DNA from: Acidobacteriaceae bacterium
GTDB taxonomy: Bacteria; Acidobacteriota; Terriglobia; Terriglobales; Acidobacteriaceae
Length of the DNA: 64,000 nucleotides
Assembly: GCA_003139095.1 (NCBI GenBank)
Contig: PLHW01000028.1
Coordinates: 62,001 to 126,000 of the forward strand
Direction: 5' to 3'
Shown in pieces: positions 46,348-55,319 of the stretch; position 1 is the stretch's first letter; each line of letters starts with the position of its first letter. The position numbers and the translations under genes are program-made. The notes below the pieces were generated by a model. It was not told the DNA's origin and did not search any database. It saw only the letters and a list, made by a program, of their open reading frames with translations.

Positions 46348-47044
46348 TGAAGCCGCCGCCATCGTTCCCCACGAAGAGCCGAATCCCGCGCTCCTCCATC
46401 ACTTCGTCACCGAGGAGCAGCAGAAAAATGCCGCCAGTCTCGGCATGTGGCTCTTCCTCGCGCAGGAAGTCATGTTCTTCGGCGGCATGTTCTGCGCCTA
46501 TCTCGTCTACCGCTACAAGTATTTCGGTGACTTCGGCTCCGCCAGCCAGACCCTCAACATCTGGTACGGCGCCATCAATACCGCCGTCCTGCTCTGCTCC
46601 AGTCTCACCGTGGTTCTAGCCGTCCGCGCCGCTCAACTCAACAAGCGCAAAGCCCTCACCATGTGGCTCGTCTTCACCATTCTTCTCGGCCTCGTCTTTC
46701 TCGGCGTCAAGGGCATCGAGTACAAAGAAAAATTCGAGAACCACCACGTCCCCGGTCCGTCCTTCGCCTATCACGGAACCGTCCCCAGTCATCCCGACCA
46801 GCAGGTCAATCCGCGTCACGCAGAAATCTATTTCTCGCTCTATTTCGCCATGACCGGCATGCACGCTCTGCACATGATCATCGGCGTCGGCCTCTTCGGC
46901 ACGCTCGCCGTCTGGGCCTGGCGCGGAAAATACTCCGCCAACTATTACACGCCCATTGAAAATGCCGGCCTCTACTGGCACTTCGTAGATATTGTCTGGA
47001 TTTATTTATTCCCGTTGCTCTACCTGATCGACCGCCACAGGTGA
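46337..47044 (+). CDS. coxC: Cytochrome c oxidase subunit III
   Basis: 235 residues from TTG 46337, with AGGAGG at 46325-46330 exactly placed; it overlaps the end of coxA by 11 bp. Five-helix form typical of caa3 oxidases, with [16 protein letters not shown] and [26 protein letters not shown] is the family's closing motif. No catalytic metal; stabilises subunit I. Followed by coxD after 4 bp. Confidence 0.94.
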
Positions 47045-47048
47045 CCCA

Positions 47049-47375
47049 ATGACTGAACACTCCAACGCTTCCCAAAACACCGCCACGCCCCACGAGCACA
47101 TCTCGTCCATCGGTTCGTCCGTCGCCATCTGGATCGTCCTCTTAATCTGCACCGCCCTCACCGCCGGAGTCGCCTTCATCGACCTCGGCCCCCTCAACAC
47201 CATCGTCGCTCTCACCATCGCCACCTTCAAAGCCATCCTCGTAGTGCTCTTCTTCATGCACGTAAAATACACCCACGAAAAATTAACCGGCCTGGTAATT
47301 GTCAGCGCAATTTTCTTCCTGTTCCTGCTCCTGACCCTAAGCATGGCCGACTACACCACCCGCCTCTGGCACTAA
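47049..47375 (+). CDS. coxD: Cytochrome c oxidase subunit IV (CtaF/COX4-like)
   Basis: 108 residues with three membrane helices (about 26-46, 52-73, 80-100). ATFKAILVVLFFMHVKY is the hallmark of bacterial subunit IV. Structural role in the oxidase. Last gene of the apparent act-cox transcript; no classical terminator follows, but a heptamer array lies about 95 bp downstream. Confidence 0.92.
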   Translation: MTEHSNASQNTATPHEHISSIGSSVAIWIVLLICTALTAGVAFIDLGPLNTIVALTIATFKAILVVLFFMHVKYTHEKLTGLVIVSAIFFLFLLLTLSMADYTTRLWH

Positions 47376-47470
47376 GCCCGGCGCATTACCGCACCCGCCT
47401 CTGGATTAAAAGGAATTGTCGAAGAAGAAAGAGAGACGAAGACATCCACCCAAGCGAAACAAGCATCCCT

Positions 47471-47540
47471 GAGACCTGAGACCTGAGACCTGAGACCTGA
47501 GACCTGAGACCTGAGACCTGAGACCTGAGACCTGAGACCT
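47471..47540. repeat. Perfect heptamer array GAGACCT x 10
   Basis: Ten uninterrupted copies of GAGACCT between the convergent coxD and CBS genes, ending 7 bp from the CBS stop. Differs from the 30755 array by G to C at one unit position. Confidence 0.97.
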
Positions 47541-47546
47541 GAACCC

Positions 47547-47999
47547 CTACCCCGGATACCGCCCCGTAATGTACCCCTCCAACTCCTGAATGGCCTGCGC
47601 CTGTCCTGAGATCGTCCACCGCACCAGATCCCCAATCGACACCACGCCCACCGGCACCTCGTTCTCCATCACCGGCAAATGCCGGAACCGCCGGTTCGTC
47701 ATAATCGCCATGCACTCATCCACCGTGTTCTTCGGCGTCACATACACCACCGGCGTGCTCATAATGTCGCTCACCAGCGTCTCCTTCGACGCGTGCCCCT
47801 TCAGTACCACCTTCCGCGCATAATCCCGCTCCGACAAAATTCCCACCAGCCTGTTCCCCGCCATTACCAGAACCGCGCCAATCCCCTCCAGCGCCATCTT
47901 CTCAATCGCCTCGTACACCGACTGCTCCGGCGACACCGAAAATATCTTCCGGTTCTGCTTCCCCCGCAACAGCGTCTCAATCGTTTCCGTATTCGTCAT
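47547..47999 (-). CDS. CBS-domain-pair protein
   Basis: 150 residues from ATG 47999; GTG 48014 is in frame, but its codons (GGGGCGGGAG) look like the ribosome site for 47999. Two CBS motifs: [19 protein letters not shown]...[18 protein letters not shown] and [20 protein letters not shown]...[11 protein letters not shown]. This stand-alone type binds adenosyl nucleotides and regulates partners; function unspecified. Convergent with the oxidase operon. Confidence 0.9.
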   Translation of the reverse strand: MTNTETIETLLRGKQNRKIFSVSPEQSVYEAIEKMALEGIGAVLVMAGNRLVGILSERDYARKVVLKGHASKETLVSDIMSTPVVYVTPKNTVDECMAIMTNRRFRHLPVMENEVPVGVVSIGDLVRWTISGQAQAIQELEGYITGRYPG

Positions 48000-48156
48000 A
48001 GTCTCCCGCCCCACACAGCAAAAAGCATACTACTCCCAACTCACTCCCCCAACCAAAGTCTTTTTATCCCATTCCAAATTCCCAAAAAGAGCCATCCCGG
48101 ACTCAACCAAAAAGCCGCGGTCGAGTACGAACCCCAACCGCTCCCAAGCCCAAACG

Positions 48157-48278
48157 TCTGCAATCTGACCTCCCGAAACTTCTGCCCTCAGACTTCAGCC
48201 TTCTGACTTCTCACTTCTGACTTCTCATCTCCGCCCTCCCAAAACTTCTGCCTTCTAACTTCCGCCTTCTGACTTAAG
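48157..48278. repeat. Heptamer array, ACTTCTG-like, abutting a start codon
   Basis: About 17 seven-bp units in one phase from 48157 to 48240, then after a 3-bp slip from 48244 to 48278 (ACTTCTG, CCTTCTA, ACTTCCG, CCTTCTG, ACTTAAG). The last unit touches the ATG at 48279. The rest of 48015-48156 shows no gene. Confidence 0.85.
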
Positions 48279-51200
48279 ATGTTCTGTACCCCTATGCCCT
48301 CATCCACAGATTCCGCTCATTTGGGTTCCGCTCAACTGGACGCGCAGGCGCTCGAAGCCTCCCTCCGCCGTCACCTTCGCGGCGAAGTCCGCTTCGACAA
48401 CGGCTCCCGCGCTCTCTATGCGACCGACGGCTCCAACTACCGCCAGGTCCCCATCGGTGTCGTCATCCCGCGCGACAAAGAAGACGTCCTCGCCACCGTC
48501 GCCCTCTGCCGCGACCATCGCGCCCCGCTCCTCGCCCGCGGCGGCGGCACCTCCCTCGCCGGTCAATGCTGCAACGCCGCCGTCATTCTCGACTTCTCCA
48601 AATACATGGACCGCATCCTCGAGGTCGATCCCGAGCGCCGCATCGCCCGCGTACAGCCCGGCGTCATCCTCGACTCCCTCCGCGCCGAGGCCGAGAAGCA
48701 TCACCTCACCTTCGCCCCCGATCCCGCTACCCACGAGCGCTGCACCCTCGGCGGCATGATCGGCAACAACTCCTGCGGCGTCCACTCCATCATGGCCGGC
48801 AAAACCGACGACAACATCGAGGCCCTCGAAGTCCTCACTTACGACGGCGACCTTCTCCACGTCGGCGCCACCGACGCCGACGAATTCGCCCGCATCCAAA
48901 ACGCCGGCGGCCGTAGCGCCCATCTCTACTCCGGCCTCAAGCAACTCGCCGATCGCTACGGCGATCAGGTCCGCCGCCAATTCCCCAACATCCCCCGCCG
49001 CGTCTCCGGATACAACCTCAACCACCTGCTCCCCGAAAACGGTTTCCACGTCGCCCGCGCACTCGTCGGCTCCGAAGGCACCTGCGCCACCATCCTCGAG
49101 GCCACCTGCCGCCTCGTTCAAAGCCCGCCCCACCGCGTCCTTCTCGTCATCGGCTGGCCCGACGTTTTCATCTGCGCCGACCGCGTCCCGCAAATCATGG
49201 AGTTCGGTCCCATCGGCCTCGAAGGCTTCGACGACATCATCGTCAACGCCAGCCGCCGCAAAGGTCTCAACCTCGACGCGCTCGCGCTTCTCCCCGAAGG
49301 TTGCGGATGGCTCATGGTGGAATTCGGCGCCGACTCCGCCGCCGAAGCTGAAGCCAAAGCCCACCGTCTCATGGCCACCCTCGACCGCGACGTTGCCCCG
49401 CCTGACATGCGCCTCATCACCGATCCGCGCCAGGCTCGCCGCGTCTGGGACGTTCGCGAATCCGGCCTCGGCGTCACCGCCCACGTTTCCGGCGAGCCCA
49501 TCCGATGGGAAGGTTTCGAAGATTCCGCCGTCGCTCCCGAAAAACTCGGCGCCTACCTCCGCGATCTTCGCCGCCTCATGCAGGCCTTCCATTACGAAGG
49601 CGCCTTCTACGGCCACTTCGGCCACGCCTGCGTCCACACCCGCATGGATTACGATCTCCAGTCCACCGAAGGCGTACGCAAATTTCGCCAGTTCATGGAA
49701 GAGGCCGCCGACCTCGTCGTCCGCTACGGCGGCTCGCTCTCCGGCGAACACGGCGACGGCCAGTCTCGCGGCGAACTCCTCCCCAAAATGTTTGGCCCCG
49801 ATCTCATGCAGGCCTTCCGCGACTTCAAGTCGCTCTGGGATCCCGCCTGGATGATGAATCCCGGCAAGCTCATCGACCCCTACCGCCTCGACGAAAATCT
49901 CCGCCTCGGTCCCGACTATTCTCCCTGGCAGCCCAAAACGCACTTCCAGTTTCCCGACGACTACGGCAGCCTCGCGTCCGCCACCCTGCGCTGCGTCGGA
50001 GTCGGCAAGTGCCGCCGCGATTCGGGCGGCGTCATGTGTCCCAGCTATCGCGTGACCCGCGCCGAAGAGCACTCCACCCGCGGCCGCGCTCACCTTCTTT
50101 GGGAAATGACCAACGGCTACGTGGAATCCGCCGCCAAACGCCCCGTCCCGGGCGCCTCCGCCGCCGATCAAGATGCGGTCAGCGCCGAGCAAGGCAGCGC
50201 CCCCTCGCGAGACGGCTTCCGCGGCGCGCCCATTCAGGATGGCTGGCGCAATGAAGCCATCAAAGACGCTCTCGATCTCTGCCTCGCCTGCAAAGGCTGC
50301 AAAAGCGATTGCCCCGTCGGCGTCGACGTCGCCACCTACAAATCCGAATTCCTCTCCCACTACTACGAATTCAATCGCCGCCCGCTCAACGCCTTCGCCC
50401 TGGCCAATTTCGATCTCTGGCTGAGAGCGGGGTCGCACGTCCCCGGCCTGGTGAATCTAGCCACCCAACTCCCCGGCCTCCGCGACCTCGCAAAAAAAGC
50501 CGGCGGAGTCCACGCCAACCGCCGCCTCCCCGCCTTAGCCCCCCAGACCTTTCAGGAGTGGTGGCAGAAAAGCCGTGTAGGAAATCATCGTGTGGGCACA
50601 GGTCGCGTGAGAGCCGAGCGCGGCTCGGCAGCCTCTCAACCCAACCAGAGCTCCGTTCTCCTCTGGGCTGATACTTTCAACAATCACTTCCTCCCCTCCA
50701 CCTCCATCGCCGCCGCCGAAGTCCTCGCCGCCGCCGGATTCCACGTCCTCGTCCCCAGCACTCACCTTTGCTGCGGCCGTCCTCTCTACGACGTCGGCGA
50801 ACTCGACCGCGCCAAATCCCTCCTCCTCCGCATCCTCGACGAGCTGTCCCTCGAAATCGAAAACCGCACGCCCATCGTCGTCCTCGAGCCCAGTTGCGCC
50901 TCCGTCTTCCGCGACGAACTCCTCAACCTCTTCCCCCGCGACCAGCGCGCCCGCCAGCTCTCCCAGCAGGTCTTCCTCCTCAGCGAATTCCTGGAGCAGT
51001 TCGCCCCCAGTTTCCCCATCCCCAAACTAGCCCGCAAAGCGCTCGTCCACGGCCACTGCCACCACAAATCTTTAATGAAGATGACCGCCGAAGAATCCGT
51101 TCTCCGCCGCATGGGCGTCGACTTCACCGCCCCCGCCCCCGGATGCTGCGGCATGGCCGGCGCGTTTGGTTTTGAAAAAGAAAAGTACGCCGTGTCGAAA

Positions 51201-51536
51201 TCCATCGGCGAGTTAGAACTCCTCCCCGCCGTCCGCCAGGCCCCCACCGACTGGCTGATCGTCGCCGACGGCTTCAGTTGCCGCGAACAAATCGCCCAGG
51301 AAACCGACCGCCACGCCTTCCATCTAGCCGAGGTCCTGCAAATGGCCCTCCGCGAATCCATCGAAACCCCAGAAGGCTTCCCCCTGTTCGACCCGGCCCC
51401 AAGACATTTCCCAGAAGACGCCTGGGTGATGCCGCACCAAGCCGCCATCAACAAATCCATGAAGCGCACCGGCCTGGCGATGGCAGGCATGGCCGCCAGC
51501 GCCGCGTTACTCTGGGCCATCGCGAGAAGAAGGTAA
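48279..51536 (+). CDS. FAD- and Fe-S-binding oxidoreductase, GlcD-GlpC-type fusion
   Basis: 1085 residues from ATG 48279; ATG 48294 is equally possible. An N-terminal FAD_binding_4 domain with PLLARGGGTSLAGQC and ERCTLGGMIGNNSCG, then the FAD-oxidase C domain with GSLSGEHGDGQSRG, then a ferredoxin-like cluster region CLACKGCKSDCP, then CCG-type heterodisulfide-reductase motifs (CCGRPLY, HGHCHHKS, GCCGMAGAFG). The architecture fits membrane-associated D-lactate or D-2-hydroxyacid dehydrogenases. A weakly hydrophobic C-terminal stretch (AMAGMAASAALLWAI) may anchor it. Electrons probably go to quinone. Confidence 0.9.
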   Translation: MFCTPMPSSTDSAHLGSAQLDAQALEASLRRHLRGEVRFDNGSRALYATDGSNYRQVPIGVVIPRDKEDVLATVALCRDHRAPLLARGGGTSLAGQCCNAAVILDFSKYMDRILEVDPERRIARVQPGVILDSLRAEAEKHHLTFAPDPATHERCTLGGMIGNNSCGVHSIMAGKTDDNIEALEVLTYDGDLLHVGATDADEFARIQNAGGRSAHLYSGLKQLADRYGDQVRRQFPNIPRRVSGYNLNHLLPENGFHVARALVGSEGTCATILEATCRLVQSPPHRVLLVIGWPDVFICADRVPQIMEFGPIGLEGFDDIIVNASRRKGLNLDALALLPEGCGWLMVEFGADSAAEAEAKAHRLMATLDRDVAPPDMRLITDPRQARRVWDVRESGLGVTAHVSGEPIRWEGFEDSAVAPEKLGAYLRDLRRLMQAFHYEGAFYGHFGHACVHTRMDYDLQSTEGVRKFRQFMEEAADLVVRYGGSLSGEHGDGQSRGELLPKMFGPDLMQAFRDFKSLWDPAWMMNPGKLIDPYRLDENLRLGPDYSPWQPKTHFQFPDDYGSLASATLRCVGVGKCRRDSGGVMCPSYRVTRAEEHSTRGRAHLLWEMTNGYVESAAKRPVPGASAADQDAVSAEQGSAPSRDGFRGAPIQDGWRNEAIKDALDLCLACKGCKSDCPVGVDVATYKSEFLSHYYEFNRRPLNAFALANFDLWLRAGSHVPGLVNLATQLPGLRDLAKKAGGVHANRRLPALAPQTFQEWWQKSRVGNHRVGTGRVRAERGSAASQPNQSSVLLWADTFNNHFLPSTSIAAAEVLAAAGFHVLVPSTHLCCGRPLYDVGELDRAKSLLLRILDELSLEIENRTPIVVLEPSCASVFRDELLNLFPRDQRARQLSQQVFLLSEFLEQFAPSFPIPKLARKALVHGHCHHKSLMKMTAEESVLRRMGVDFTAPAPGCCGMAGAFGFEKEKYAVSKSIGELELLPAVRQAPTDWLIVADGFSCREQIAQETDRHAFHLAEVLQMALRESIETPEGFPLFDPAPRHFPEDAWVMPHQAAINKSMKRTGLAMAGMAASAALLWAIARRR

Positions 51537-51616
51537 GAGCCCCGTGCCAAGAAATCGAACAAAGGCACAGCATGCTACTTTGATATAACCACCTGGTCAG
51601 GAGGGAGGAAAATTGC

Positions 51617-52201
51617 ATGTTTAGCTTGTACCGACTCCAGGGTGATGGACAATACCACTACGAGCTTGGGCTATACGGTGCGACAAGTCTATGGGGGAAA
51701 AACGGCGCTGTAGCCAGTTGCGCGGTGCCGAAGCTGGCGAAGGCAGGCGGACATGGGGCCTGGCGAGTGAGCGAAGGTGAACTGATCGCCGCTATTGGCA
51801 AAGCGCTCAACAAGTCGCTCGACGGCTCATACGCGCTCGTGGATGACCTAGCGCCGAAAGGTCCGGAGATATTAATGGCGCGCATTCTAGCAATTCGCGG
51901 ATTTCTCGATGAATCCGAGGACCAAAGTGACGCGGACGACTGTTTCAATCCGATCTTAATCGTTATGCAAGAGATCTTGTCCAAGGGAAAACGAGAGATT
52001 TGCGCACGCGAAGAGCGCGAACGATTGAAAAGAACCTTCCCTAAGAATCCTGAGAAAGAGGCTACGATTCGCACTATCAATTACTTATGGCATAGCTGGC
52101 AGCCACCACGTTCATTCAGCGGAGCCCTACTCTGGCCTAAGCACTGGGAAGCCGTAACTTCGGAGCTGGAGGTGCCCCATTCAAGCCCTCTTTTGGCTTG
52201 A
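51617..52201 (+). CDS. Hypothetical protein, composition unlike neighbours
   Basis: 194 residues from ATG 51617 behind an unusually strong GGAGGGAGGAAAATTGC. No family recognised. The N-terminal third is neutral with small beta-like stretches (YHYELGLYGATSLWG); the middle has acidic EDQSDADD; the C-terminal part is basic (EERERLKRTFPKNPEKEATIR) and ends with aromatic WHSWQPPRSFSG. Codon use is visibly less GC-biased at third positions than in flanking genes, hinting at recent acquisition. It sits next to the zeta-toxin-like pair. Confidence 0.6.
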   Translation: MFSLYRLQGDGQYHYELGLYGATSLWGKNGAVASCAVPKLAKAGGHGAWRVSEGELIAAIGKALNKSLDGSYALVDDLAPKGPEILMARILAIRGFLDESEDQSDADDCFNPILIVMQEILSKGKREICAREERERLKRTFPKNPEKEATIRTINYLWHSWQPPRSFSGALLWPKHWEAVTSELEVPHSSPLLA

Positions 52202-52269
52202 GTGGGGCCGTTCCAGGCCGCCGCCAAGTCTCTCGCCGTTTTCGAGATCTGGGTCTTTTCGGAGCAGCA

Positions 52270-52467
52270 CTACTTGTCGCGCGAGCTCCCGGAAGGCTTG
52301 CGCACCTCGTCCGGCGATAACTCCACCACCCGCCCGTCGCGCCAAACATACACCGGCAGCCCCAGCCGAGCGTGTTCGTCAATCGCCTTCGCCACGGCAA
52401 TCTTGAAAGCAATTTCCGCCCGCTTCTCAATCGGCAACCGTAAGACGGCTTTGGAAGGCTTGCTCAT
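52270..52467 (-). CDS. Small protein paired with the zeta-like kinase
   Basis: 65 residues from ATG 52467, overlapping the upstream gene's TGA (ATGA). A basic helical start (PIEKRAEIAFKIAVAKAIDEHARLG) leads to a short beta motif LPVYVWRDGRVVELSPDEV. No signal or TM. The coupling suggests it is expressed with, and may bind, the zeta-like protein, as an antitoxin-like or accessory partner; this is inference. Confidence 0.65.
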   Translation of the reverse strand: MSKPSKAVLRLPIEKRAEIAFKIAVAKAIDEHARLGLPVYVWRDGRVVELSPDEVRKPSGSSRDK

Positions 52468-53036
52468 ATGCGACCGTAAAGCTTGACCAACGCGCTATAA
52501 AGGTTCCTGTCCATTATACGAACCCGTTTGTTCTTCTCCAATGCGATCACTGTGGGAGCATCGCCCGAATTGTCGAATAGAGTCCATCGATCCGCCAGGC
52601 CGCGATAGAGGCTCAGAAAGTTCCCCATCGACCGCTCAAATCGCCGCCGAACCACCGCTTCCGGCACATCGTGCCCACCTCTCGCAACCCGCTCCCGAAC
52701 TCGCGACAAAGCCAGATCGACGCTGCTGACCCACAAGAAGAAGACATGGATCTTATATCCCCGCGCCTTCAATTGTCGTAGCAAAGCAATGTAGCCCCGC
52801 CCAGACAGCGTCGTCTCGAATGCAAACGACACTCGCCTCTTCGCAAACGACCGAATCTCGCCGAGCATCATTCTCCCCGCTCGCACCGCCGCCGTCTCCG
52901 GAGAAAAAGGCGCCATCCCTTGCGCGATCAAATCGGCATTCACAAAATTCTTGCAGTCCGCAAAGTTCGGCAGAAACTCCCGCGCAAACGTAGTCTTCCC
53001 CACTCCGTTCGGCCCAGCGATGACGTAAAGTTCCAT
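52464..53036 (-). CDS. Zeta-toxin-like P-loop kinase
   Basis: 190 residues. Walker A GPNGVGKT (8-15) near the N-terminus, then FVNADLIAQGMAPF with the substrate-binding Asp/Ala context and FAFETTLSGRGY, matching zeta-toxin/chloramphenicol phosphotransferase-like kinases. Zeta toxins phosphorylate UDP-N-acetylglucosamine, but many genomic members have no proven toxicity. The usual order is antitoxin first; here the only partner is the 65-residue gene downstream. Minus strand, against the flanking plus-strand genes. Confidence 0.78.
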   Translation of the reverse strand: MELYVIAGPNGVGKTTFAREFLPNFADCKNFVNADLIAQGMAPFSPETAAVRAGRMMLGEIRSFAKRRVSFAFETTLSGRGYIALLRQLKARGYKIHVFFLWVSSVDLALSRVRERVARGGHDVPEAVVRRRFERSMGNFLSLYRGLADRWTLFDNSGDAPTVIALEKNKRVRIMDRNLYSALVKLYGRI

Positions 53037-53240
53037 CCGCCACTATCCTATTCCAAGCCGGACCTGTCGTCCCACCTCAGGCCCCTGGATAAACGCGCCA
53101 TTTCCCCCCAATTATCCTCCCCTGCCCATCCTCCCCCTTTTCTGGGACAATAGACTCAGGCAGAGGCTCATTCGAGCGCCTTCGATCCCCGCCGCGCCTC
53201 CGATTCGCCCCTGCCTGCGGCACACGAGCTGCCCTCAAAT

Positions 53241-54518
53241 ATGGAAACCACCAACCCGACTCTCCCCGCCGCGACGCCCGCCGCCCCGCCCGCCACTCTC
53301 CAGGGCTCCGTCCTCGTCCTCATCCAGTTCGACGTCTCCGAAGAAATCCGCCTCGACCTTCTCCGCACCATCTTCGGCGCACGCCGCCAGGAGGCCAGCT
53401 TCAAGCATCCCGCCCCCGGCTACGTCCGCTACCAGCGCCCCCCGGTCGTCGAGCGCGTCGAGCCCCTCGTCCTCGAAAGCGGCGAGCGCCTCGACGCCCA
53501 AATCAAGTACTACGACTACGGCGTCCTATCCGTCGTCTTCGAACTCCCCTTCTCCGGCGACTGGGACACCCTCGTCCGCCTCGCCAGCCGCTGGGTTTGG
53601 GACACCGACTTCACCGCCTTCGCCCGCAAAATCGTCGAGCAAAAACTCGACCGCGCCTATCCCGCCCTCGTCAAGCCCTACGAAGCCCAGCCCACCGACT
53701 CCAAATCCACCGACTCCACATTCGCCGAGTCCCGATTCACCGAGACCAGATTCAACGAGACCAGATTCAACGATACAAAGTCGCGCGATCCCAAGTCCAC
53801 CCACGAAGACGAACCCAGCCCCTACGGCGAGTGGCTCACCGAAGACTACTTTGTCTTCCACGTCCGCGACGTCGCCGGCAATCCCTCCGCCAACGATCTC
53901 CTCGCCGCCGAAGGCGGCCGCATCGCACAAATTGTTCGCGGCGAAAACTCTCCGCTCTCCGACGGCGAGCGCCAGGAAATTCTCCAGTCCCGCATCTCCT
54001 ATTACCCCAACGACCTCGCCGTCATCGGCTGGAACGGCGCCTTCCTCTACGACAACGCCGCCGGCGCCGAAACCGCCATCCAGCTCCTCGAATACGCCAA
54101 CTCCCAGCTCCTCGAATTCCGCCACTACGACGAGCTGCTCACCCACGAACTGCAAAGCGTCTACCAGTTCATGGACCACGGCAAAAGCGGCATCTGGGCC
54201 CGCTGGCGCACCGCCCGCCGCGCCACCCGCCTCCACACCATGCTCTTAGACGTCGACGAACTCACCGAGCGCGCCGACAACGCCATCAAATTTCTAAGCG
54301 ACATGTTCTCCGCTCGCCTCTACAAAGTAGCCGCCTCCAAAATCGGCGTCACCGATTACAAAGACTTAGTCAACCAGAAAGTCCACACCGCCGAAGAACT
54401 CTACCGCTTCATGGTCGACCAATTCCACCAATCCCGCGCCTTCGTCCTAGAGTTAATGGTAGTTATCATCTTAATAATCGACCTAATCTGGCTCTTCAAA
54501 GGCAGCACCCCAATCTAA
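53241..54518 (+). CDS. DUF155/RMD1-family membrane protein
   Basis: 425 residues. The N-terminal half has the RMD1/YagE-like fold region (LVLIQFDVSEEIRLDLLR, YYDYGVLSVVFELP). The C-terminal half shows the family's strongest block: LDVDELTERADNAIKFLSD and VHTAEELYRFMVDQ, followed by a terminal membrane helix (LELMVVIILIIDLIWLF). Eukaryotic relatives act in mitochondrial translation or sporulation; bacterial role unknown. Residues 152-186 are seven pentapeptide repeats (TDSKS, TETRF, NETRF and so on), an insertion of 15-bp units absent from typical family members. Confidence 0.85.
   Translation: METTNPTLPAATPAAPPATLQGSVLVLIQFDVSEEIRLDLLRTIFGARRQEASFKHPAPGYVRYQRPPVVERVEPLVLESGERLDAQIKYYDYGVLSVVFELPFSGDWDTLVRLASRWVWDTDFTAFARKIVEQKLDRAYPALVKPYEAQPTDSKSTDSTFAESRFTETRFNETRFNDTKSRDPKSTHEDEPSPYGEWLTEDYFVFHVRDVAGNPSANDLLAAEGGRIAQIVRGENSPLSDGERQEILQSRISYYPNDLAVIGWNGAFLYDNAAGAETAIQLLEYANSQLLEFRHYDELLTHELQSVYQFMDHGKSGIWARWRTARRATRLHTMLLDVDELTERADNAIKFLSDMFSARLYKVAASKIGVTDYKDLVNQKVHTAEELYRFMVDQFHQSRAFVLELMVVIILIIDLIWLFKGSTPI
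53694..53798 (+). repeat. 15-bp in-frame tandem repeat in the DUF155 gene, seven units
   Basis: Units at 53694, 53709, 53724, 53739, 53754, 53769 and 53784 encode TDSKS, TDSTF, AESRF, TETRF, NETRF, NDTKS and RDPKS. The fourth and fifth units are nearly identical in DNA (GAGACCAGATTCAAC). Confidence 0.9.
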
Positions 54519-54547
54519 CCATCAGATCTTACCGTGATGTAGATGTT

Positions 54548-54624
54548 GGTGTAAGTGTTTGGTGTAAGTGTTTGGTGTAAGTGTTTGGTGTTGGTGTTGA
54601 TGTTGGTGTTGATGTTGGTGCTGA
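54548..54624. repeat. 13-bp then 12-bp tandem repeats downstream of the DUF155 gene
   Basis: Three perfect 13-bp copies of GGTGTAAGTGTTT (54548, 54561, 54574), one divergent, then two 12-bp copies TGTTGGTGTTGA and TGTTGGTGCTGA. The 13-mers again read as 7+6. Confidence 0.85.
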
Positions 54625-54653
54625 TCTTGCCCGGCCGTCCGGCAACGATGCGG

Positions 54654-54700
54654 AGGGTGCCCCACCCTTAAAATTGCGCACTGTGCGATTTTAGGGTGGG
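54654..54700. repeat. Palindromic repeat element, copy 2
   Basis: GGGTGCCCCA leads into CCCACCCT...CGCA / TGCGATTTTAGGGTGGG, an imperfect stem of about 17 bp closing on CTG. Same lead and right-arm core as the copy at 32553-32591. Confidence 0.65.
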
Positions 54701-55177
54701 GATTTTGACCTCCCCAACTTCAGCAGTGTCTCCGCCCGCAAAGCACGGCACAGCCACGACCTCAGCCGTCCCAGTCCCTCACCAACTGCCGGATCACCAA
54801 ATCTCTACCCGTCAAACGGCGGCGTAGCAAATTACAACAACTCAAGCCGCCCTCACAGGATCCCACCCGGTCCTTCAACGCCACAGCCACAATCCCTAAT
54901 AAAATCAATGCCTTACATCGCAAATCAAAAATCCCAAACTACAAGTCCCCAGAATTGCGCCAACATCGCATCCCCTAAGCGCTTCCCGGTCTACAACTTA
55001 CGGCCCGAATCAACGAAACACACACCGCATTTCAGCCCTTCCCTATATCACAATTAACCACCCTCCGGTGCTATTTAAGTAGTTAAAAATGAGGCACAAT
55101 TTTTGTTTATGACTCAGTAACTATTTTCGGCATATTCCGGCCCCCCTACTCTTCACGTTCCGTTCACGTTGGTGGTA
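54701..55177. other. AT-richer spacer before the second GloVer gene
   Basis: No coding region is supported. Composition shifts toward A/T from about 54840, and the segment near 55060-55130 has AT-rich runs (TTAAGTAGTTAAAAATG, TTTTTGTTTATGACTCAGTAAC). It may contain upstream regulatory sites of the promoter at 55178. Confidence 0.5.
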
Positions 55178-55206
55178 TTGACACACCGTCGGGGCTACCT
55201 TAAGAT
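55178..55206 (+). promoter_or_regulatory. Promoter of the second GloVer gene
   Basis: Perfect TTGACA (55178-55183), a 17-bp spacer and TAAGAT (55201-55206). GTCGGGGC (55188-55195), inside the spacer, is matched by its reverse complement GCCCCGAC at 55231-55238, a dyad straddling the expected start site. The spacer arm would hinder polymerase if bound, so an operator is plausible. Confidence 0.7.
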
Positions 55207-55319
55207 TCAATTTCCTCCCGGGGAAACGTCGCCCCGACAGCAGTAAATCTGACGCTTGGGCCGCACTCGGCCCACTTAAAACTTAACCAACTTTGAACTC
55301 TCCGGACTGGGGGATGGTA

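Noticed and set aside
48300-50438. 712-residue minus-strand frame opposite the FAD/Fe-S gene
   Set aside because: Shadow of a well-supported oxidoreductase on the plus strand.
55188-55238. Riboswitch or leader hairpin before the second GloVer gene
   Set aside because: One arm lies in the promoter spacer upstream of the expected transcript start, so both arms cannot be in one RNA.
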